Notes under the pieces: generated by a model | What the model was told of the DNA's origin: nothing | Database searches by the model: none | The model's input: the letters and a program-made list of their open reading frames with translations, nothing else | Assembly (NCBI RefSeq): GCF_002860325.1 | Contig: NZ_PKOJ01000001.1 | Coordinates: 868,001 to 932,000, forward strand | Source of the DNA: Neptunicoccus cionae | Lineage (GTDB): Bacteria; Pseudomonadota; Alphaproteobacteria; Rhodobacterales; Rhodobacteraceae | Reading direction: 5' to 3' | Length of the DNA: 64,000 nucleotides | Part shown: one piece after another, positions 1 through 8,001 of the stretch | Layout of the letters: each line of letters opens with the position of its first letter | Position numbering within the stretch: the stretch's first letter is position 1 | Position numbers and translations under genes: made by a program

Positions 1-890
1 GAAGCTTCAGTACCCTCTTTCAACGGGTATTCCCCGTTCACTTGGGCGTAGATTTCCTGTGCTGTGTCAGAAGAAAGCCATTCCATCAGCTTGATTGCTT
101 CTTCCTTGTTCGGAGCTGCTTTGGTCAGCGCGACACCGGACAGGTTCACGTGAGTACCACCGTCTTCAAATTTCGGGAAAACGATGCGCACGGATTCGGC
201 CCATGCTTTTTGCTCGGGCTCTTCCAGCATCTTCTGCATGTAATAGGTGTTGCCGAGCGAAATATCACATTCACCGGCGTGGATCGCTTTTACCTGACCG
301 CGGTCATTGCCCGAAGGTTTGCGCGCCAGATTGGATTTGATGCCTTCCAGCCATGTTTTGGTCTCTTCTTCACCGTGATGGGCAATCATCGCAGAGATCA
401 GCGCAAGGTTATAGGCGTTGGTGCCGGAGCGGATACAGATTCGGCCTTCCCATTTGTCGGAGGCCAGATCTTCGTAAGTGGTGATTTCACCGTCTTTTAC
501 CCGATCCTTGGAGGCATAGACGATCCGCGCACGGGATGTCAGGCCGAACCATTCGCCGTTCGCGTGGCGGAATTCTGCAGGGATGTTCGCATCCAGCGTG
601 TCCGAGTGGACCGGCTGTGTCACGCCTGCATCTACCAGCGCTTGCAGACGAGAAATATCAACAGTCATCACCAGATCTGCAGGAGAGCGGTCGCCCTCAG
701 CTTGCAGTTTTTCGATCATACCTTTGTTCAGGAACACGAGGTTCGTCTCAACACCGGTTTCCTTGGTGAACGCGTCCAGCAGAGGCGAAACCAGTTCAGG
801 CTGGCGATAAGAATAGACGGTAACGTCGGCGAATGCGGGGGCGCTTGTCAAAGTGGCAGCGGCGGCTGCGATGGCGCTGATAAATCTCAT
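1..890 (-). CDS. Fe(3+) ABC transporter substrate-binding protein (partial, C-terminus off window)
   Basis: Periplasmic binding protein that captures ferric iron for an ABC importer (FbpA/FutA/AfuA family). Reading the minus strand from the ATG at 888-890 gives an open frame to the window edge with no stop, so about 296 codons are present and the C-terminus is missing. It begins with a signal peptide (MRFISAIAAAAATLTSAPAFA), followed at once by the family's usual mature start DVTVYSYRQPE. Further in, it carries DLVMTVDISRL, an RSGTNAYNLALISAMIAHHG stretch and a GNTYYMQKM segment typical of tyrosine-rich iron ligands. An AGGATTCG ribosome site precedes the start. A palindrome at 933-947 suggests iron/Fe-S control. 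The permease and ATPase genes are presumably beyond the left edge. Family call is strong; the exact metal is inferred from family and operator. Confidence 0.93.
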   Translation of the reverse strand, partial: MRFISAIAAAAATLTSAPAFADVTVYSYRQPELVSPLLDAFTKETGVETNLVFLNKGMIEKLQAEGDRSPADLVMTVDISRLQALVDAGVTQPVHSDTLDANIPAEFRHANGEWFGLTSRARIVYASKDRVKDGEITTYEDLASDKWEGRICIRSGTNAYNLALISAMIAHHGEEETKTWLEGIKSNLARKPSGNDRGQVKAIHAGECDISLGNTYYMQKMLEEPEQKAWAESVRIVFPKFEDGGTHVNLSGVALTKAAPNKEEAIKLMEWLSSDTAQEIYAQVNGEYPLKEGTEA

Positions 891-932
891 AGGTGCGAAT
901 CCTGTGTAAGTTTCGGTCGCCCTCTCTTAATA

Positions 933-947
933 CGACTAAAATAGTCG
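933..947 (-). promoter_or_regulatory. IscR / Iron-Rhodo-box-like palindrome
   Basis: A perfect inverted repeat CGACTA-AAA-TAGTCG lies 43 bp upstream of the iron-binding protein start. It matches the core of the type 1 IscR motif (GACTRWWWYAGTC with GG following) and the Iron-Rhodo box attributed to IscR in Rhodobacter. Its position fits an operator overlapping the promoter, so iron-limitation derepression is the likely role. Binding itself is inferred. Confidence 0.7.
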
Positions 948-1054
948 GGTCAATGGGTGACTGAATTGGTCAGAATTTATTTGCCGCACCTGTACTGCAC
1001 AATTTTGAGGCAATTTTTGTGGTGCGCTGCCTGATTTGGGGCTAAGCATGCGCC

Positions 1055-1801
1055 ATGACTGATTATATCCTCCTTATCATTGCAGCCTTCGGGGCTGGCG
1101 TCCTGAACACCATAGCCGGTGGTGGCACATTTCTGACGTTTCCGGCACTGGCCTTTACCGGCGTTCCTCCTGTTGTTGCCAATGCAACTTCAGCGGTGGC
1201 GGTGTTTCCGGGGTATCTGGCAGGTGCAGTTGGCTTCAAGGATGAGTTAAAGGCATTTAACCGGCGTCAGATGGTACGGTTGACGGTGATCACACTGGCT
1301 GGTGGCTTGGTCGGGGCGCTGCTGCTGGTGGTTTCCTCAAACGAGGCTTTCGCCGTTGTTGTGCCCTTCCTGCTGCTTGTTGCGACGCTGGCTTTCTGGT
1401 TCGGGGATGCCATCCGCGACTGGGCCGCCCGCAAGGCCCGCGCGGTGACACCTTTCGGTGCGGCAGGACTGTTTCTGGTCAGCATCTATGGCGGATATTT
1501 CAACGGCGGTCTGGGGATTGTGCTGCTGGCGTTATTCTCGCTTTGGGGGATGACCAACATTCACGAGATGAACGGGCTGAAAAACGGACTGTCTTTTGCA
1601 CTTTCCGCAATCTCGGTGGCTGCCTTTGCGATCAGCGGGCTGGTAGAGTGGCCCCAAGCCATTGTGATGATGGTGGCGGCGACTATCGGGGGATATGCCG
1701 GTGCGCCGGTCGCGCGAATCCTGCCCAAAGCCGTGGTGCGCGCCATTGTCATTCTTGTCGGCCTCAGCATGAGCGCGGTGTTCTTTGCGCGGCTGTTCTA
1801 A
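1055..1801 (+). CDS. TauE/SafE family sulfite exporter-like membrane protein
   Basis: Inner-membrane protein of 248 aa with about eight hydrophobic segments, of the TauE/SafE (DUF81) family of anion or organosulfur permeases. The N-terminal half carries the family's glycine-rich AFGAGVLNTIAGGGTFLTFPAL and the second half repeats it as GGYFNGGLGIVLLALFSLWG, the internal duplication typical of the family. It is preceded by the divergent iron-transport gene and converges on mazG, sharing four bases at the 3' ends. The substrate (sulfite, sulfoacetate or similar) cannot be read from the sequence. Confidence 0.9.
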   Translation: MTDYILLIIAAFGAGVLNTIAGGGTFLTFPALAFTGVPPVVANATSAVAVFPGYLAGAVGFKDELKAFNRRQMVRLTVITLAGGLVGALLLVVSSNEAFAVVVPFLLLVATLAFWFGDAIRDWAARKARAVTPFGAAGLFLVSIYGGYFNGGLGIVLLALFSLWGMTNIHEMNGLKNGLSFALSAISVAAFAISGLVEWPQAIVMMVAATIGGYAGAPVARILPKAVVRAIVILVGLSMSAVFFARLF

Positions 1802-2640
1802 GTTCCTGCGCGCTCTGCTGCCTTGGCCGCATTCCACAGTCCGTCCATTTCATCCAGATCAGAGTCCTGTGGCGTCTTGCCTGCGTCTTCCAGCGCGTCC
1901 TCGATATATTCGAACCGGCGGGTGAACTTGCGGTTGGCGCTGCGCAGCGCCTCTTCGGGATCAATTTGCAGGTGCCGCGCCAGATTGGCCATGACGAACA
2001 TTAAATCCCCGAATTCTTCGACCTGTTTGTCGCGGGGAAGGGTGTCCACCGCTTCGACCAGTTCGCGCGCTTCTTCGGTAATTTTGTCGAGCACCTGAGT
2101 CGTCTCCGGCCAGTCAAACCCCACACGCGCGGCACGTTTTTGCAGCTTTACCGCACGGGTCAGCGCCGGCAGATTGCCTGCGATCCCGTCCAGCGTGCGG
2201 GTCTTGGTCTGTCCTTTGTCCGCCCGTTCCGCCGCTTTGATCTTTTCCCAGTCGGCGGTTTGCTGCGCTGCGGATTTGTCACGGCTTTCATCGCCGAACA
2301 CATGGGGGTGCCGGTGGATCATCTTGTCGGCAATCTTTTTGGTGACGGATTCAAAGGTAAAATGCCCGTCCTCCGCCCCCATCTGGGTATAATAGACCAC
2401 CTGCAACAGCAGATCGCCCAGCTCCCCCTCCAGCTCTGTCATATCCCCGAGCGCGATGGCGTCAGCAACTTCATAGGCTTCTTCGATGGTATAGGGCGCG
2501 ATAGAGCCATAATCCTGTTCGATGTCCCAAGGGCACCCCGTTTCAGGGTCACGCAGACGGGCCATGATTTCCAGCAGACGCGGAAGGCCGCCGTTCGGAT
2601 CAAGACAAAGGGATTGGGAGGCGGATTGGTCTTTACTCAT
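1798..2640 (-). CDS. mazG: Nucleoside triphosphate pyrophosphohydrolase MazG
   Basis: House-cleaning NTP pyrophosphohydrolase of 280 aa, which cleaves (d)NTPs to monophosphates and pyrophosphate in the cytoplasm. It has the tandem MazG arrangement: the first domain shows CPWDIEQDYGSIAPYTIEEAYE and ELEGELGDLLLQVVYY, the second EEARELVEAV and EEFGDLMFVMANLARHL. These E-E-x-x-E and E-x-x-D sets bind magnesium. Length and layout match other proteobacterial two-domain MazG proteins. It is divergent from the M20 peptidase gene, with only 44 bases between starts, so the two probably share a promoter region. Confidence 0.96.
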   Translation of the reverse strand: MSKDQSASQSLCLDPNGGLPRLLEIMARLRDPETGCPWDIEQDYGSIAPYTIEEAYEVADAIALGDMTELEGELGDLLLQVVYYTQMGAEDGHFTFESVTKKIADKMIHRHPHVFGDESRDKSAAQQTADWEKIKAAERADKGQTKTRTLDGIAGNLPALTRAVKLQKRAARVGFDWPETTQVLDKITEEARELVEAVDTLPRDKQVEEFGDLMFVMANLARHLQIDPEEALRSANRKFTRRFEYIEDALEDAGKTPQDSDLDEMDGLWNAAKAAERAGT

Positions 2641-2684
2641 GCTTCGGGGTTCCTGATAGTCCGCCCAAAAGGAGACCAGAATCC

Positions 2685-3854
2685 ATGGCCGTGATCAACC
2701 GCATTGCAGAATATTTTGAAGACATGAAGGAATGGCGCCAGCATCTGCATGCCCATCCCGAACTGGACATGGACTGTCACCAGACCGCCGCGTTTGTTGC
2801 AGAAAAGCTGCGCGCCTTTGGCGTCGATGAAATCCATGAAAAAATCGGCGTCAGTGGCGTTGTCGGAATCATCAACGGGCAGGGCGACGGGCCGACCATC
2901 GGGCTGCGGGCGGATATGGACGCGCTGCCCATGCCAGAGGAAACCGGACTGCCCTATGCCAGCACGGTTGAGGGCATGATGCACGCCTGTGGTCATGACG
3001 GGCACACCACTATGCTGCTTGGCGCAGCCCGTTATCTGGCTGAAACCCGCAAGTTTTCGGGGCGCGTGGCGCTTATCTTCCAACCCGGCGAAGAAGGCTC
3101 CGGTGGTGCGCGGTTCATGGTGGAAGACGGTCTGATAGACCGGTTCAATATTTCACAGGTCTACGGGCAGCATTCCCTGCCCAAATCCCCGATCGGCAAC
3201 ATAGAAACCTGCACCGGACCCTTGCTTGCAGCCGCAGATGACTTTGAAATCCATATCACCGGCGCGGGCGGCCATGCGGCAAGCCCCCATGAATCTGTCG
3301 ATCCGGTGATGATCGCAGTGAATATGTACCAGAACCTGCAGTCCATCGTGACCCGCAACGTTGATCCGATCAAAACAGTGGTGCTGTCCCTGACGCAGAT
3401 CCATTCCGGAACCACCCATAACGTTGTGCCCGAAACAGCCATGCTGGCCGGTACTGTGCGCACATTCGACAAGGATGTGCAGGCGCTGGTGGTGGAACGG
3501 ATGAAAGCGATAATACACAGCACTGCAGAGATGATGGGCGGAACGGCAAGGCTTGATTACAACTACGGCTATCCGGCCACCATCAACGGTCCGGAAAAGA
3601 CCAACTTTGCCTGCGATGTCGCTGCCGAAGTTGTCGGGGAAACCCGTGTTGCACGTGCCATCGCCCCGACAATGGGCGCAGAGGATTTTTCTTATATGCT
3701 GGAAGAGGTACCCGGAGCCTACTTCTATATAGGGAACGGCGACAGCGCCTATCTGCATCACACGAAATACGATTTCAACGACGAGGCCAGCCCGACGGGC
3801 GCTTCGGTTCTCGCCCGAATTGTGGAACGCGCCCAGCCCCTCGCCGCAGGGTAA
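2685..3854 (+). CDS. M20 family amidohydrolase (hippurate hydrolase-like)
   Basis: Cytoplasmic metal-dependent amidohydrolase of 389 aa, M20D subfamily (HipO, indole-acetyl-amino-acid and N-acyl-amino-acid hydrolases). Visible signatures are RQHLHAHPEL near the N-terminus, LRADMDALPMPEETG, the metal site HACGHDGHTTMLLG, and FQPGEEGSGGARFMVEDG containing the catalytic glutamate. The dimerisation domain lies in the middle (FEIHITGAGGHAASPHESVDP) and the C-terminal metal ligand is in APTMGAEDFSYMLE. The natural substrate is not determinable; genomes usually carry several paralogues. Confidence 0.93.
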   Translation: MAVINRIAEYFEDMKEWRQHLHAHPELDMDCHQTAAFVAEKLRAFGVDEIHEKIGVSGVVGIINGQGDGPTIGLRADMDALPMPEETGLPYASTVEGMMHACGHDGHTTMLLGAARYLAETRKFSGRVALIFQPGEEGSGGARFMVEDGLIDRFNISQVYGQHSLPKSPIGNIETCTGPLLAAADDFEIHITGAGGHAASPHESVDPVMIAVNMYQNLQSIVTRNVDPIKTVVLSLTQIHSGTTHNVVPETAMLAGTVRTFDKDVQALVVERMKAIIHSTAEMMGGTARLDYNYGYPATINGPEKTNFACDVAAEVVGETRVARAIAPTMGAEDFSYMLEEVPGAYFYIGNGDSAYLHHTKYDFNDEASPTGASVLARIVERAQPLAAG

Positions 3855-3949
3855 TTTGTTCACAAAACCTTGCACTGCGGAATTGGGCTTTGCTCTCCTC
3901 CAAGGGTCACACTAGGTTCAGCGCCAACATGAAATTGAAGGAAGTGACT

Positions 3950-4825
3950 ATGTCTGAAGAATATGTACCGCCAAAAGTCTGGGAATGGGATTCCGAAAGC
4001 GGCGGCAAGTTTGCCAATATCAACCGCCCGATCGCAGGGCCAACCCATGACAAGGAACTGCAAGTCGGGAAACATCCCCTGCAGCTCTACTCTCTGGCGA
4101 CACCCAATGGGGTAAAAGTTACGGTCATGCTGGAAGAACTGCTCGCAGCCGGCCACACTGGTGCGGAATATGATGCGTGGCTGATCAATATCGGCGATGG
4201 CGACCAGTTCGGCAGTGGTTTTGTCGATGTGAACCCGAATTCCAAAATTCCGGCGCTGATGGATCATTCCACTGAAACACCCACGCGCGTGTTCGAAAGC
4301 GGTGCGATCCTGCTGTATCTGGCCGAAAAATTCGGGGCGTTCCTGCCAACCGATCCGGCAGCGCGGACCGAAACTCTGTCATGGCTGTTCTGGCAGATGG
4401 GCTCTGCGCCTTATCTCGGTGGCGGTTTTGGCCATTTCTATGCTTATGCACCTGAAAAATTCGAATACCCGATCAACCGCTTCGCAATGGAAGTGAAGCG
4501 GCAGCTGGATGTTCTGGATCGTCGTCTGGGCGAGTCCGAGTATCTGGGCGGCGCCGAGTATTCCATCGCGGATATGGCAAACTGGGCGTGGTACGGTGTG
4601 CTGGCGCAGGGCAAGATTTACGAAGCGGGCGAATTCCTGCAGGTAGACAGCTATAAAAACGTCCAGCGCTGGCAAAAGGCTATTGCCGCCCGTCCGGCCG
4701 TTCAGCGGGGGCGCATGGTGAACCGGGCTTTTGGTCCACTGGAAGAACAATTGCGCGAACGCCACGATGCGTCGGACTTTGAAACCCGCACACAGGACAA
4801 GCTGGAACCGGCCGAAAACGCCTGA
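3950..4825 (+). CDS. yghU: Glutathione-dependent disulfide-bond oxidoreductase, YghU type
   Basis: Glutathione S-transferase fold protein of 291 aa, close in length to E. coli YghU (288 aa), which acts as a disulfide-bond reductase using two bound glutathiones. The thioredoxin-like N-terminal domain carries LYSLATPNGVKVTVMLEELL and the family stretch WLINIGDGDQFGSGFVDVNPNSKIPAL; SGAILLYLAEKFG ends that domain, and the all-helical C-terminal domain follows with QMGSAPYLGGGFGHF. The ATG at 3950 is chosen over an upstream in-frame start because GAAGGAAGTG precedes it and the protein then starts like YghU (SEEYVPPKVWEW). Confidence 0.93.
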   Translation: MSEEYVPPKVWEWDSESGGKFANINRPIAGPTHDKELQVGKHPLQLYSLATPNGVKVTVMLEELLAAGHTGAEYDAWLINIGDGDQFGSGFVDVNPNSKIPALMDHSTETPTRVFESGAILLYLAEKFGAFLPTDPAARTETLSWLFWQMGSAPYLGGGFGHFYAYAPEKFEYPINRFAMEVKRQLDVLDRRLGESEYLGGAEYSIADMANWAWYGVLAQGKIYEAGEFLQVDSYKNVQRWQKAIAARPAVQRGRMVNRAFGPLEEQLRERHDASDFETRTQDKLEPAENA

Positions 4826-4840
4826 GCATTATCACGGGGC

Positions 4841-4871
4841 TGTGCAGGCGGCTGGAATTTCCGCCTGCACA
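4841..4871 (+). terminator. Strong stem-loop between yghU and msrA
   Basis: A perfect 11-bp stem, TGTGCAGGCGG paired with CCGCCTGCACA, closes a 9-nt loop 15 bases after the yghU stop. There is no T-run, so it may be a transcript-stabilising hairpin or a weak terminator rather than a classical intrinsic terminator. Confidence 0.55.
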
Positions 4872-4907
4872 CAACTATCTTGGCTATAACCCATGAGGAG
4901 ATTTGCC

Positions 4908-5555
4908 ATGCTGTTTTCATCTAAACCTACTACGATTCCTGCCCCTGCCGATTGCCTGCCGGGCCGTGCGAATGAACTGCCGACTGCGGAAATGCACTTT
5001 GTAAACGGTCGTCCGCTGAAAGGGCCGATCCCCGACGGGTTCGAGGAAGCAATCTTTGGCATGGGTTGTTTCTGGGGTGTGGAGCGCCTGTTCTGGAAGC
5101 TTGATGGAGTCTGGTCCACAATGGTGGGTTATGCAGGGGGATCGACCCCGAACGCCACTTACGAAGAAGTATGCACCGGTCAGACCGGCCACAATGAAGT
5201 TGTGCGCGTGATCTATGATCCTTCGGTGATCAGCTACGAACAACTGCTGACAGTATTCTGGGAAGGGCACGACCCGACACAGGGCATGGCGCAGGGGAAC
5301 GATCGGGGCACCCAGTATCGCAGCGGCATCTATACGTTCTCGGAGGAACAGCAGGCATTGGCCGAGGCTTCCCGCGAGGCGTTCCAGCCAAGATTGCGGG
5401 AAAAGGGCTTCGGGATGATCACAACCGAAATCCTGCCCGCGCCGACATTCTATTATGCCGAGGATTACCACCAGCAGTATCTGGCAAAAAATCCGGCGGG
5501 CTATTGCGGGATCGGTGGAACAGGTGTGACCTGTCCGATTGGCGTCGGTGCCTGA
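4908..5555 (+). CDS. msrA: Peptide-methionine (S)-S-oxide reductase MsrA
   Basis: Repairs oxidised methionine by reducing the S-epimer of methionine sulfoxide, with recycling by thioredoxin. The 215-aa product has the catalytic GCFWG motif with Cys at about residue 54, then the family stretches [30 protein letters not shown] and [12 protein letters not shown]. The tail [15 protein letters not shown] supplies resolving cysteines, as in three-cysteine MsrA proteins. The ATG at 4908 is preferred because GAGGAG sits seven bases upstream; a start at 4893 would put the ribosome site inside the gene. A terminator follows directly. Confidence 0.97.
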   Translation: MLFSSKPTTIPAPADCLPGRANELPTAEMHFVNGRPLKGPIPDGFEEAIFGMGCFWGVERLFWKLDGVWSTMVGYAGGSTPNATYEEVCTGQTGHNEVVRVIYDPSVISYEQLLTVFWEGHDPTQGMAQGNDRGTQYRSGIYTFSEEQQALAEASREAFQPRLREKGFGMITTEILPAPTFYYAEDYHQQYLAKNPAGYCGIGGTGVTCPIGVGA

Positions 5556-5584
5556 CCACCGAGACTATATTAACTGGAAATGAT

Positions 5585-5619
5585 AAAGACCGGATGCAGT
5601 AAACTGTGTCCGGTCTTTT
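5585..5619 (+). terminator. Intrinsic terminator after msrA
   Basis: AAAGACCGGA pairs with TCCGGTCTTTT across a short loop, giving a G+C stem flanked by A-run and T-run about 30 bases after the msrA stop. Confidence 0.85.
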
Positions 5620-5720
5620 CTGTTCAGGCGGAAGTGCCTGATTTGCAGGCCATTCGGGCATGACGCTTGACGATGCGCCTGCACTTACCTAATCGGAACA
5701 CAACGATTGGAGCCTGCAAA

Positions 5721-6593
5721 ATGCCGACATTTACCGCCCTGACCACACTCAGAGACAAATCCCGCGCCGAAGCTCTCGCCGAGGCATGTGAAGATCTGAT
5801 CCCCGAACCTACCGGCGTTGGCGTCTTCGAAGTGGAAGACGGCTCCGGCACATGGGAAGTCGGCGCCTATTTCATCGAACAACCTGACGATATTGCCCTG
5901 TCCCTGCTTGCTGCGGCCCATGATGCGAAACCCTTTGCTATTTCCGAACTGCCGGAAACCGATTGGGTTGCCCATGTGCGCCGCGAACTGGCCCCGATCC
6001 GTGCAGGACGGTTTTTCCTTTACGGCAGCCACGACGCCGATCAGGTGCCGCAGGATTGTGTGCCCTTGCTGATTGAGGCGGCAATGGCCTTTGGTACCGG
6101 CCACCACGGTACAACGCAGGGGTGCTTGCAGGCGCTTCATGATCTCGACACCAAAGGGTTTCGGGGCAAAAATGTGGTGGATGTGGGATGCGGCACCGCT
6201 GTTCTGGCGATGGCGGCTGCCAAAATATGGCAGGGAATCGTGCTGGCGAGCGACATCGACGAAGTCGCTACAGACACGGCGGCAGCCAACGTAGCCTGTA
6301 ACGATCTGGACGGTCGTGTGGAAATTGTCACATGCGCCGGCTTTGATCACGCACGTCTGCGGGAAAAGGCTCCTTATGATCTAATATTTGCTAACATATT
6401 GAAAGGGCCGCTAATTGCCTTGGCCCCGGACATGGGGGAAAGCTGTGAGGCAGACGGATATGTGATCCTCTCCGGTATCCTGAACGAACAGGCCGAAGAT
6501 GTAAAAGCGGCCTATAACGCTCAGGGTTTTGATCTGGTGGACCATCTTACTGTTGGGGAATGGTCAACGCTCTGTTTACAAAAGCGGCCTTAA
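5721..6593 (+). CDS. prmA: Ribosomal protein L11 methyltransferase PrmA
   Basis: SAM-dependent methyltransferase of 290 aa that trimethylates several positions of ribosomal protein L11. The PrmA signature AMAFGTGHHGTT is at about residues 121-132 and the SAM-binding loop DVGCGTAVLA at about 154-163; the catalytic-region NILKGPLIALAPD follows. The N-terminal substrate-recognition part (residues 1-75) is shorter and more diverged than in E. coli, as is usual in alphaproteobacteria. The ATG at 5721 fits this length; an in-frame start at 5667 would add 18 unlikely residues. Confidence 0.94.
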   Translation: MPTFTALTTLRDKSRAEALAEACEDLIPEPTGVGVFEVEDGSGTWEVGAYFIEQPDDIALSLLAAAHDAKPFAISELPETDWVAHVRRELAPIRAGRFFLYGSHDADQVPQDCVPLLIEAAMAFGTGHHGTTQGCLQALHDLDTKGFRGKNVVDVGCGTAVLAMAAAKIWQGIVLASDIDEVATDTAAANVACNDLDGRVEIVTCAGFDHARLREKAPYDLIFANILKGPLIALAPDMGESCEADGYVILSGILNEQAEDVKAAYNAQGFDLVDHLTVGEWSTLCLQKRP

Positions 6594-6819
6594 TCTGCCC
6601 AGATTTTGCCCCAATTCACGCCTAGTTTTGTCTAAGCAGTTTGCATCGCCGCGGATGAGGCAAAACAGTCTCGGATTTCCCGTCGATTAAAGTATTTGGT
6701 TCGTGTGTATTTGCGAATGTGTAAGGGCACGGGGTGCAGACTGCACGACACTCAGCCAGTGTATTTTGGACTGTGTGTTTTGTAACCTGTAGCTGGCCTG
6801 TATTTGGGGTAAGAGTATC

Positions 6820-7134
6820 ATGACCGAGGATCTAAAAACCTTTCAAAAGCGCATTGCCCGCGTTGATCCGGACTTCAATCCAACAATCTGGCGCAAGTGG
6901 CAGCGGCGCCCCCGCCGCAAGATTCACATTCCTCTGGCAAGAACGGCCCTGTGTATGGTGCTGCTTTATGGCACTGTCACTGTCACCAAGGTCGTGATGA
7001 TAAAGGAACTTGGCCCGCAGGGATATGAAGCCAAAGTCGCACAGCTTGCCTCTGGTACCGACGGATCCAGGATTGCAGCGAAACTGCTTCGCCGCGATCC
7101 GATAATCAACTATGTGGAAGGCAACTTTCTTTAA
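6820..7134 (+). CDS. Small single-pass membrane protein of unknown function
   Basis: A 104-aa protein with a basic N-terminal half (WRKWQRRPRRKIHIPLAR), one predicted membrane helix at about residues 45-63 (ALCMVLLYGTVTVTKVVMI), and a short soluble tail. The ATG at 6820 has a GGGGTAAGAG ribosome site. I do not recognise a family; the arrangement (positively charged cytoplasmic side, then a helix) suggests an inner-membrane protein with N-in topology. It is flanked by 226 bases of upstream non-coding DNA and its own terminator, so it is probably a single-gene unit. Confidence 0.75.
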   Translation: MTEDLKTFQKRIARVDPDFNPTIWRKWQRRPRRKIHIPLARTALCMVLLYGTVTVTKVVMIKELGPQGYEAKVAQLASGTDGSRIAAKLLRRDPIINYVEGNFL

Positions 7135-7158
7135 GCCGGTTCACACATGACCTGTTAG

Positions 7159-7193
7159 AAGGGCGGCCCAGTATCGGGTGCGCCCTTTTTTTG
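7159..7193 (+). terminator. Intrinsic terminator after the 104-aa gene
   Basis: AAGGGCG pairs with CGCCCTT around a 15-nt loop and runs into a T7 tract, 25 bases after the stop. Confidence 0.75.
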
Positions 7194-7212
7194 TTGCCAG
7201 CACCCCCCCGGA

Positions 7213-7313
7213 CGCAAAAAAGACCGCTGAGGGAGGGCAGCGGTCTTTTTCAGTTACGGCATCTAAGCCGCTGGAAGGCAGCGCACAACAGGGAGGAAAT
7301 TGCGCTGCCTTGT
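7213..7313 (-). ncRNA. CcsR-like RNA: two hairpins with CCTCCC loops downstream of DUF1127
   Basis: On the minus strand, right after the DUF1127 stop, there are two strong hairpins. The first (7275-7311) has a perfect 11-bp stem AAGGCAGCGCA/TGCGCTGCCTT and a 15-nt loop ATTTCCTCCCTGTTG. The second (7216-7250) has stem AGACCGCTG/CAGCGGTCT, loop CCCTCCCT, and a T-run, so it doubles as the terminator. Both loops display an anti-Shine-Dalgarno sequence. In Rhodobacter sphaeroides the CcsR1-4 stress RNAs have exactly this design (two hairpins, CCUCCUCCC loops) and are processed from the transcript of an upstream DUF1127 gene (ccaF1). Homology of the locus is inferred from layout and motif; here there is one two-hairpin unit rather than four. 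Confidence 0.72.
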
Positions 7314-7321
7314 TCCTACGC

Positions 7322-7531
7322 TCAGAAGCGTGTCGGGATGTTGTCAAGATCGCCACGGATCAGGCCGATGTCGTTCAGTTCACGATCGGACAGCTGGGAC
7401 AGGATTTTGACGGTTTTGCGCTTTGTGTTCCACTCTACGAATGCAGAAAATGCTGCTTCGAGACGTGCAACCACAGTGTGTGTTGCAATGGCACCAAAAG
7501 GAGCCACGTATGTGTTGGGAGCCAGGGCCAT
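7322..7531 (-). CDS. DUF1127 domain protein (CcaF1-like small RNA-binding protein)
   Basis: A 69-aa protein whose C-terminal half (FVEWNTKRKTVKILSQLSDRELNDIGLIRGDLDNIP) is the DUF1127 arginine/leucine-rich motif, here with the typical L-S-x-D/R-E-L-x-D-I-G-L core. In Rhodobacter the homologous CcaF1 binds RNA and affects maturation of the CcsR RNAs. The ATG at 7529-7531 is selected because AAGGAAAG lies just upstream; a longer frame would begin at 7648 without a ribosome site. Two CCTCCC-loop hairpins follow on the same strand, and a heat-shock-type promoter candidate precedes it. Confidence 0.88.
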   Translation of the reverse strand: MALAPNTYVAPFGAIATHTVVARLEAAFSAFVEWNTKRKTVKILSQLSDRELNDIGLIRGDLDNIPTRF

Positions 7532-8001
7532 GATAACTTTCCTTATGAGTGAATGACGCAGCGCGTCGGTTCGTTTGAGCCCCAGATAGGTTGGGTTTTC
7601 TGCGCATTCAAATGTCAAAATCGCATAGCTGAACTGCCTGTTTTGCATAGCTGAATCGCGATGTCGCTTTTGAATTACGAAGGCCGGAATCGGGCTGGTT
7701 TTTGCGGGAAAATGTCGTTTTTAGAACAGGTGGAAACGCCCCCCGTTTTGTAACAGTTCTGCTATGTTTTTCGGTTCGCATCGCAGGGCCCGATTTCGTG
7801 GCTTTCCGGCAACAGGTCGCTTTTCAGGGCGGTGTTCAAAACCGACTTTTCATCACCCGAAAGCGCACAGCGGGTTCTGCGCGGGCAAAGTGGAGGCGAA
7901 TCATCTCTCCGGTGTCCCGCGTATTCTGCTTGGCGGATGTTCTCGTTTCGTGCTACGACTGGCGAAAATAACAACAAGAGCAGCGACAAGGCAGGGCAGC
8001 T
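7532..8001. other. 470-bp intergenic region between DUF1127 and ruvC
   Basis: Holds the promoter of the DUF1127 unit near 7584-7611, a direct repeat of GCATAGCTGAA at 7623-7633 and 7645-7655 (22-base period, two helical turns), and presumably the ruvC promoter toward the right end. Possible reading frames here lack ribosome sites and family features. Confidence 0.6.
7584..7611 (-). promoter_or_regulatory. Putative RpoH-type promoter of DUF1127/CcsR-like unit
   Basis: On the minus strand TTGAAT, 15 bases, then CCTATCT resembles the heat-shock sigma consensus (CTTGAAA - 11 to 15 - CCCCATNT). It would give a leader of about 45 bases before the DUF1127 start. The R. sphaeroides counterpart is RpoHI/RpoHII-dependent, which supports the reading. 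A TTGACA-like hexamer immediately upstream (plus-strand 7613-7618) is an alternative -35. Confidence 0.5.

Noticed and set aside
42-944. Long plus-strand frame over the left end
   Set aside because: It is the antisense shadow of the iron-binding protein gene, which has a signal peptide and family motifs and lacks a stop only because it runs off the window.
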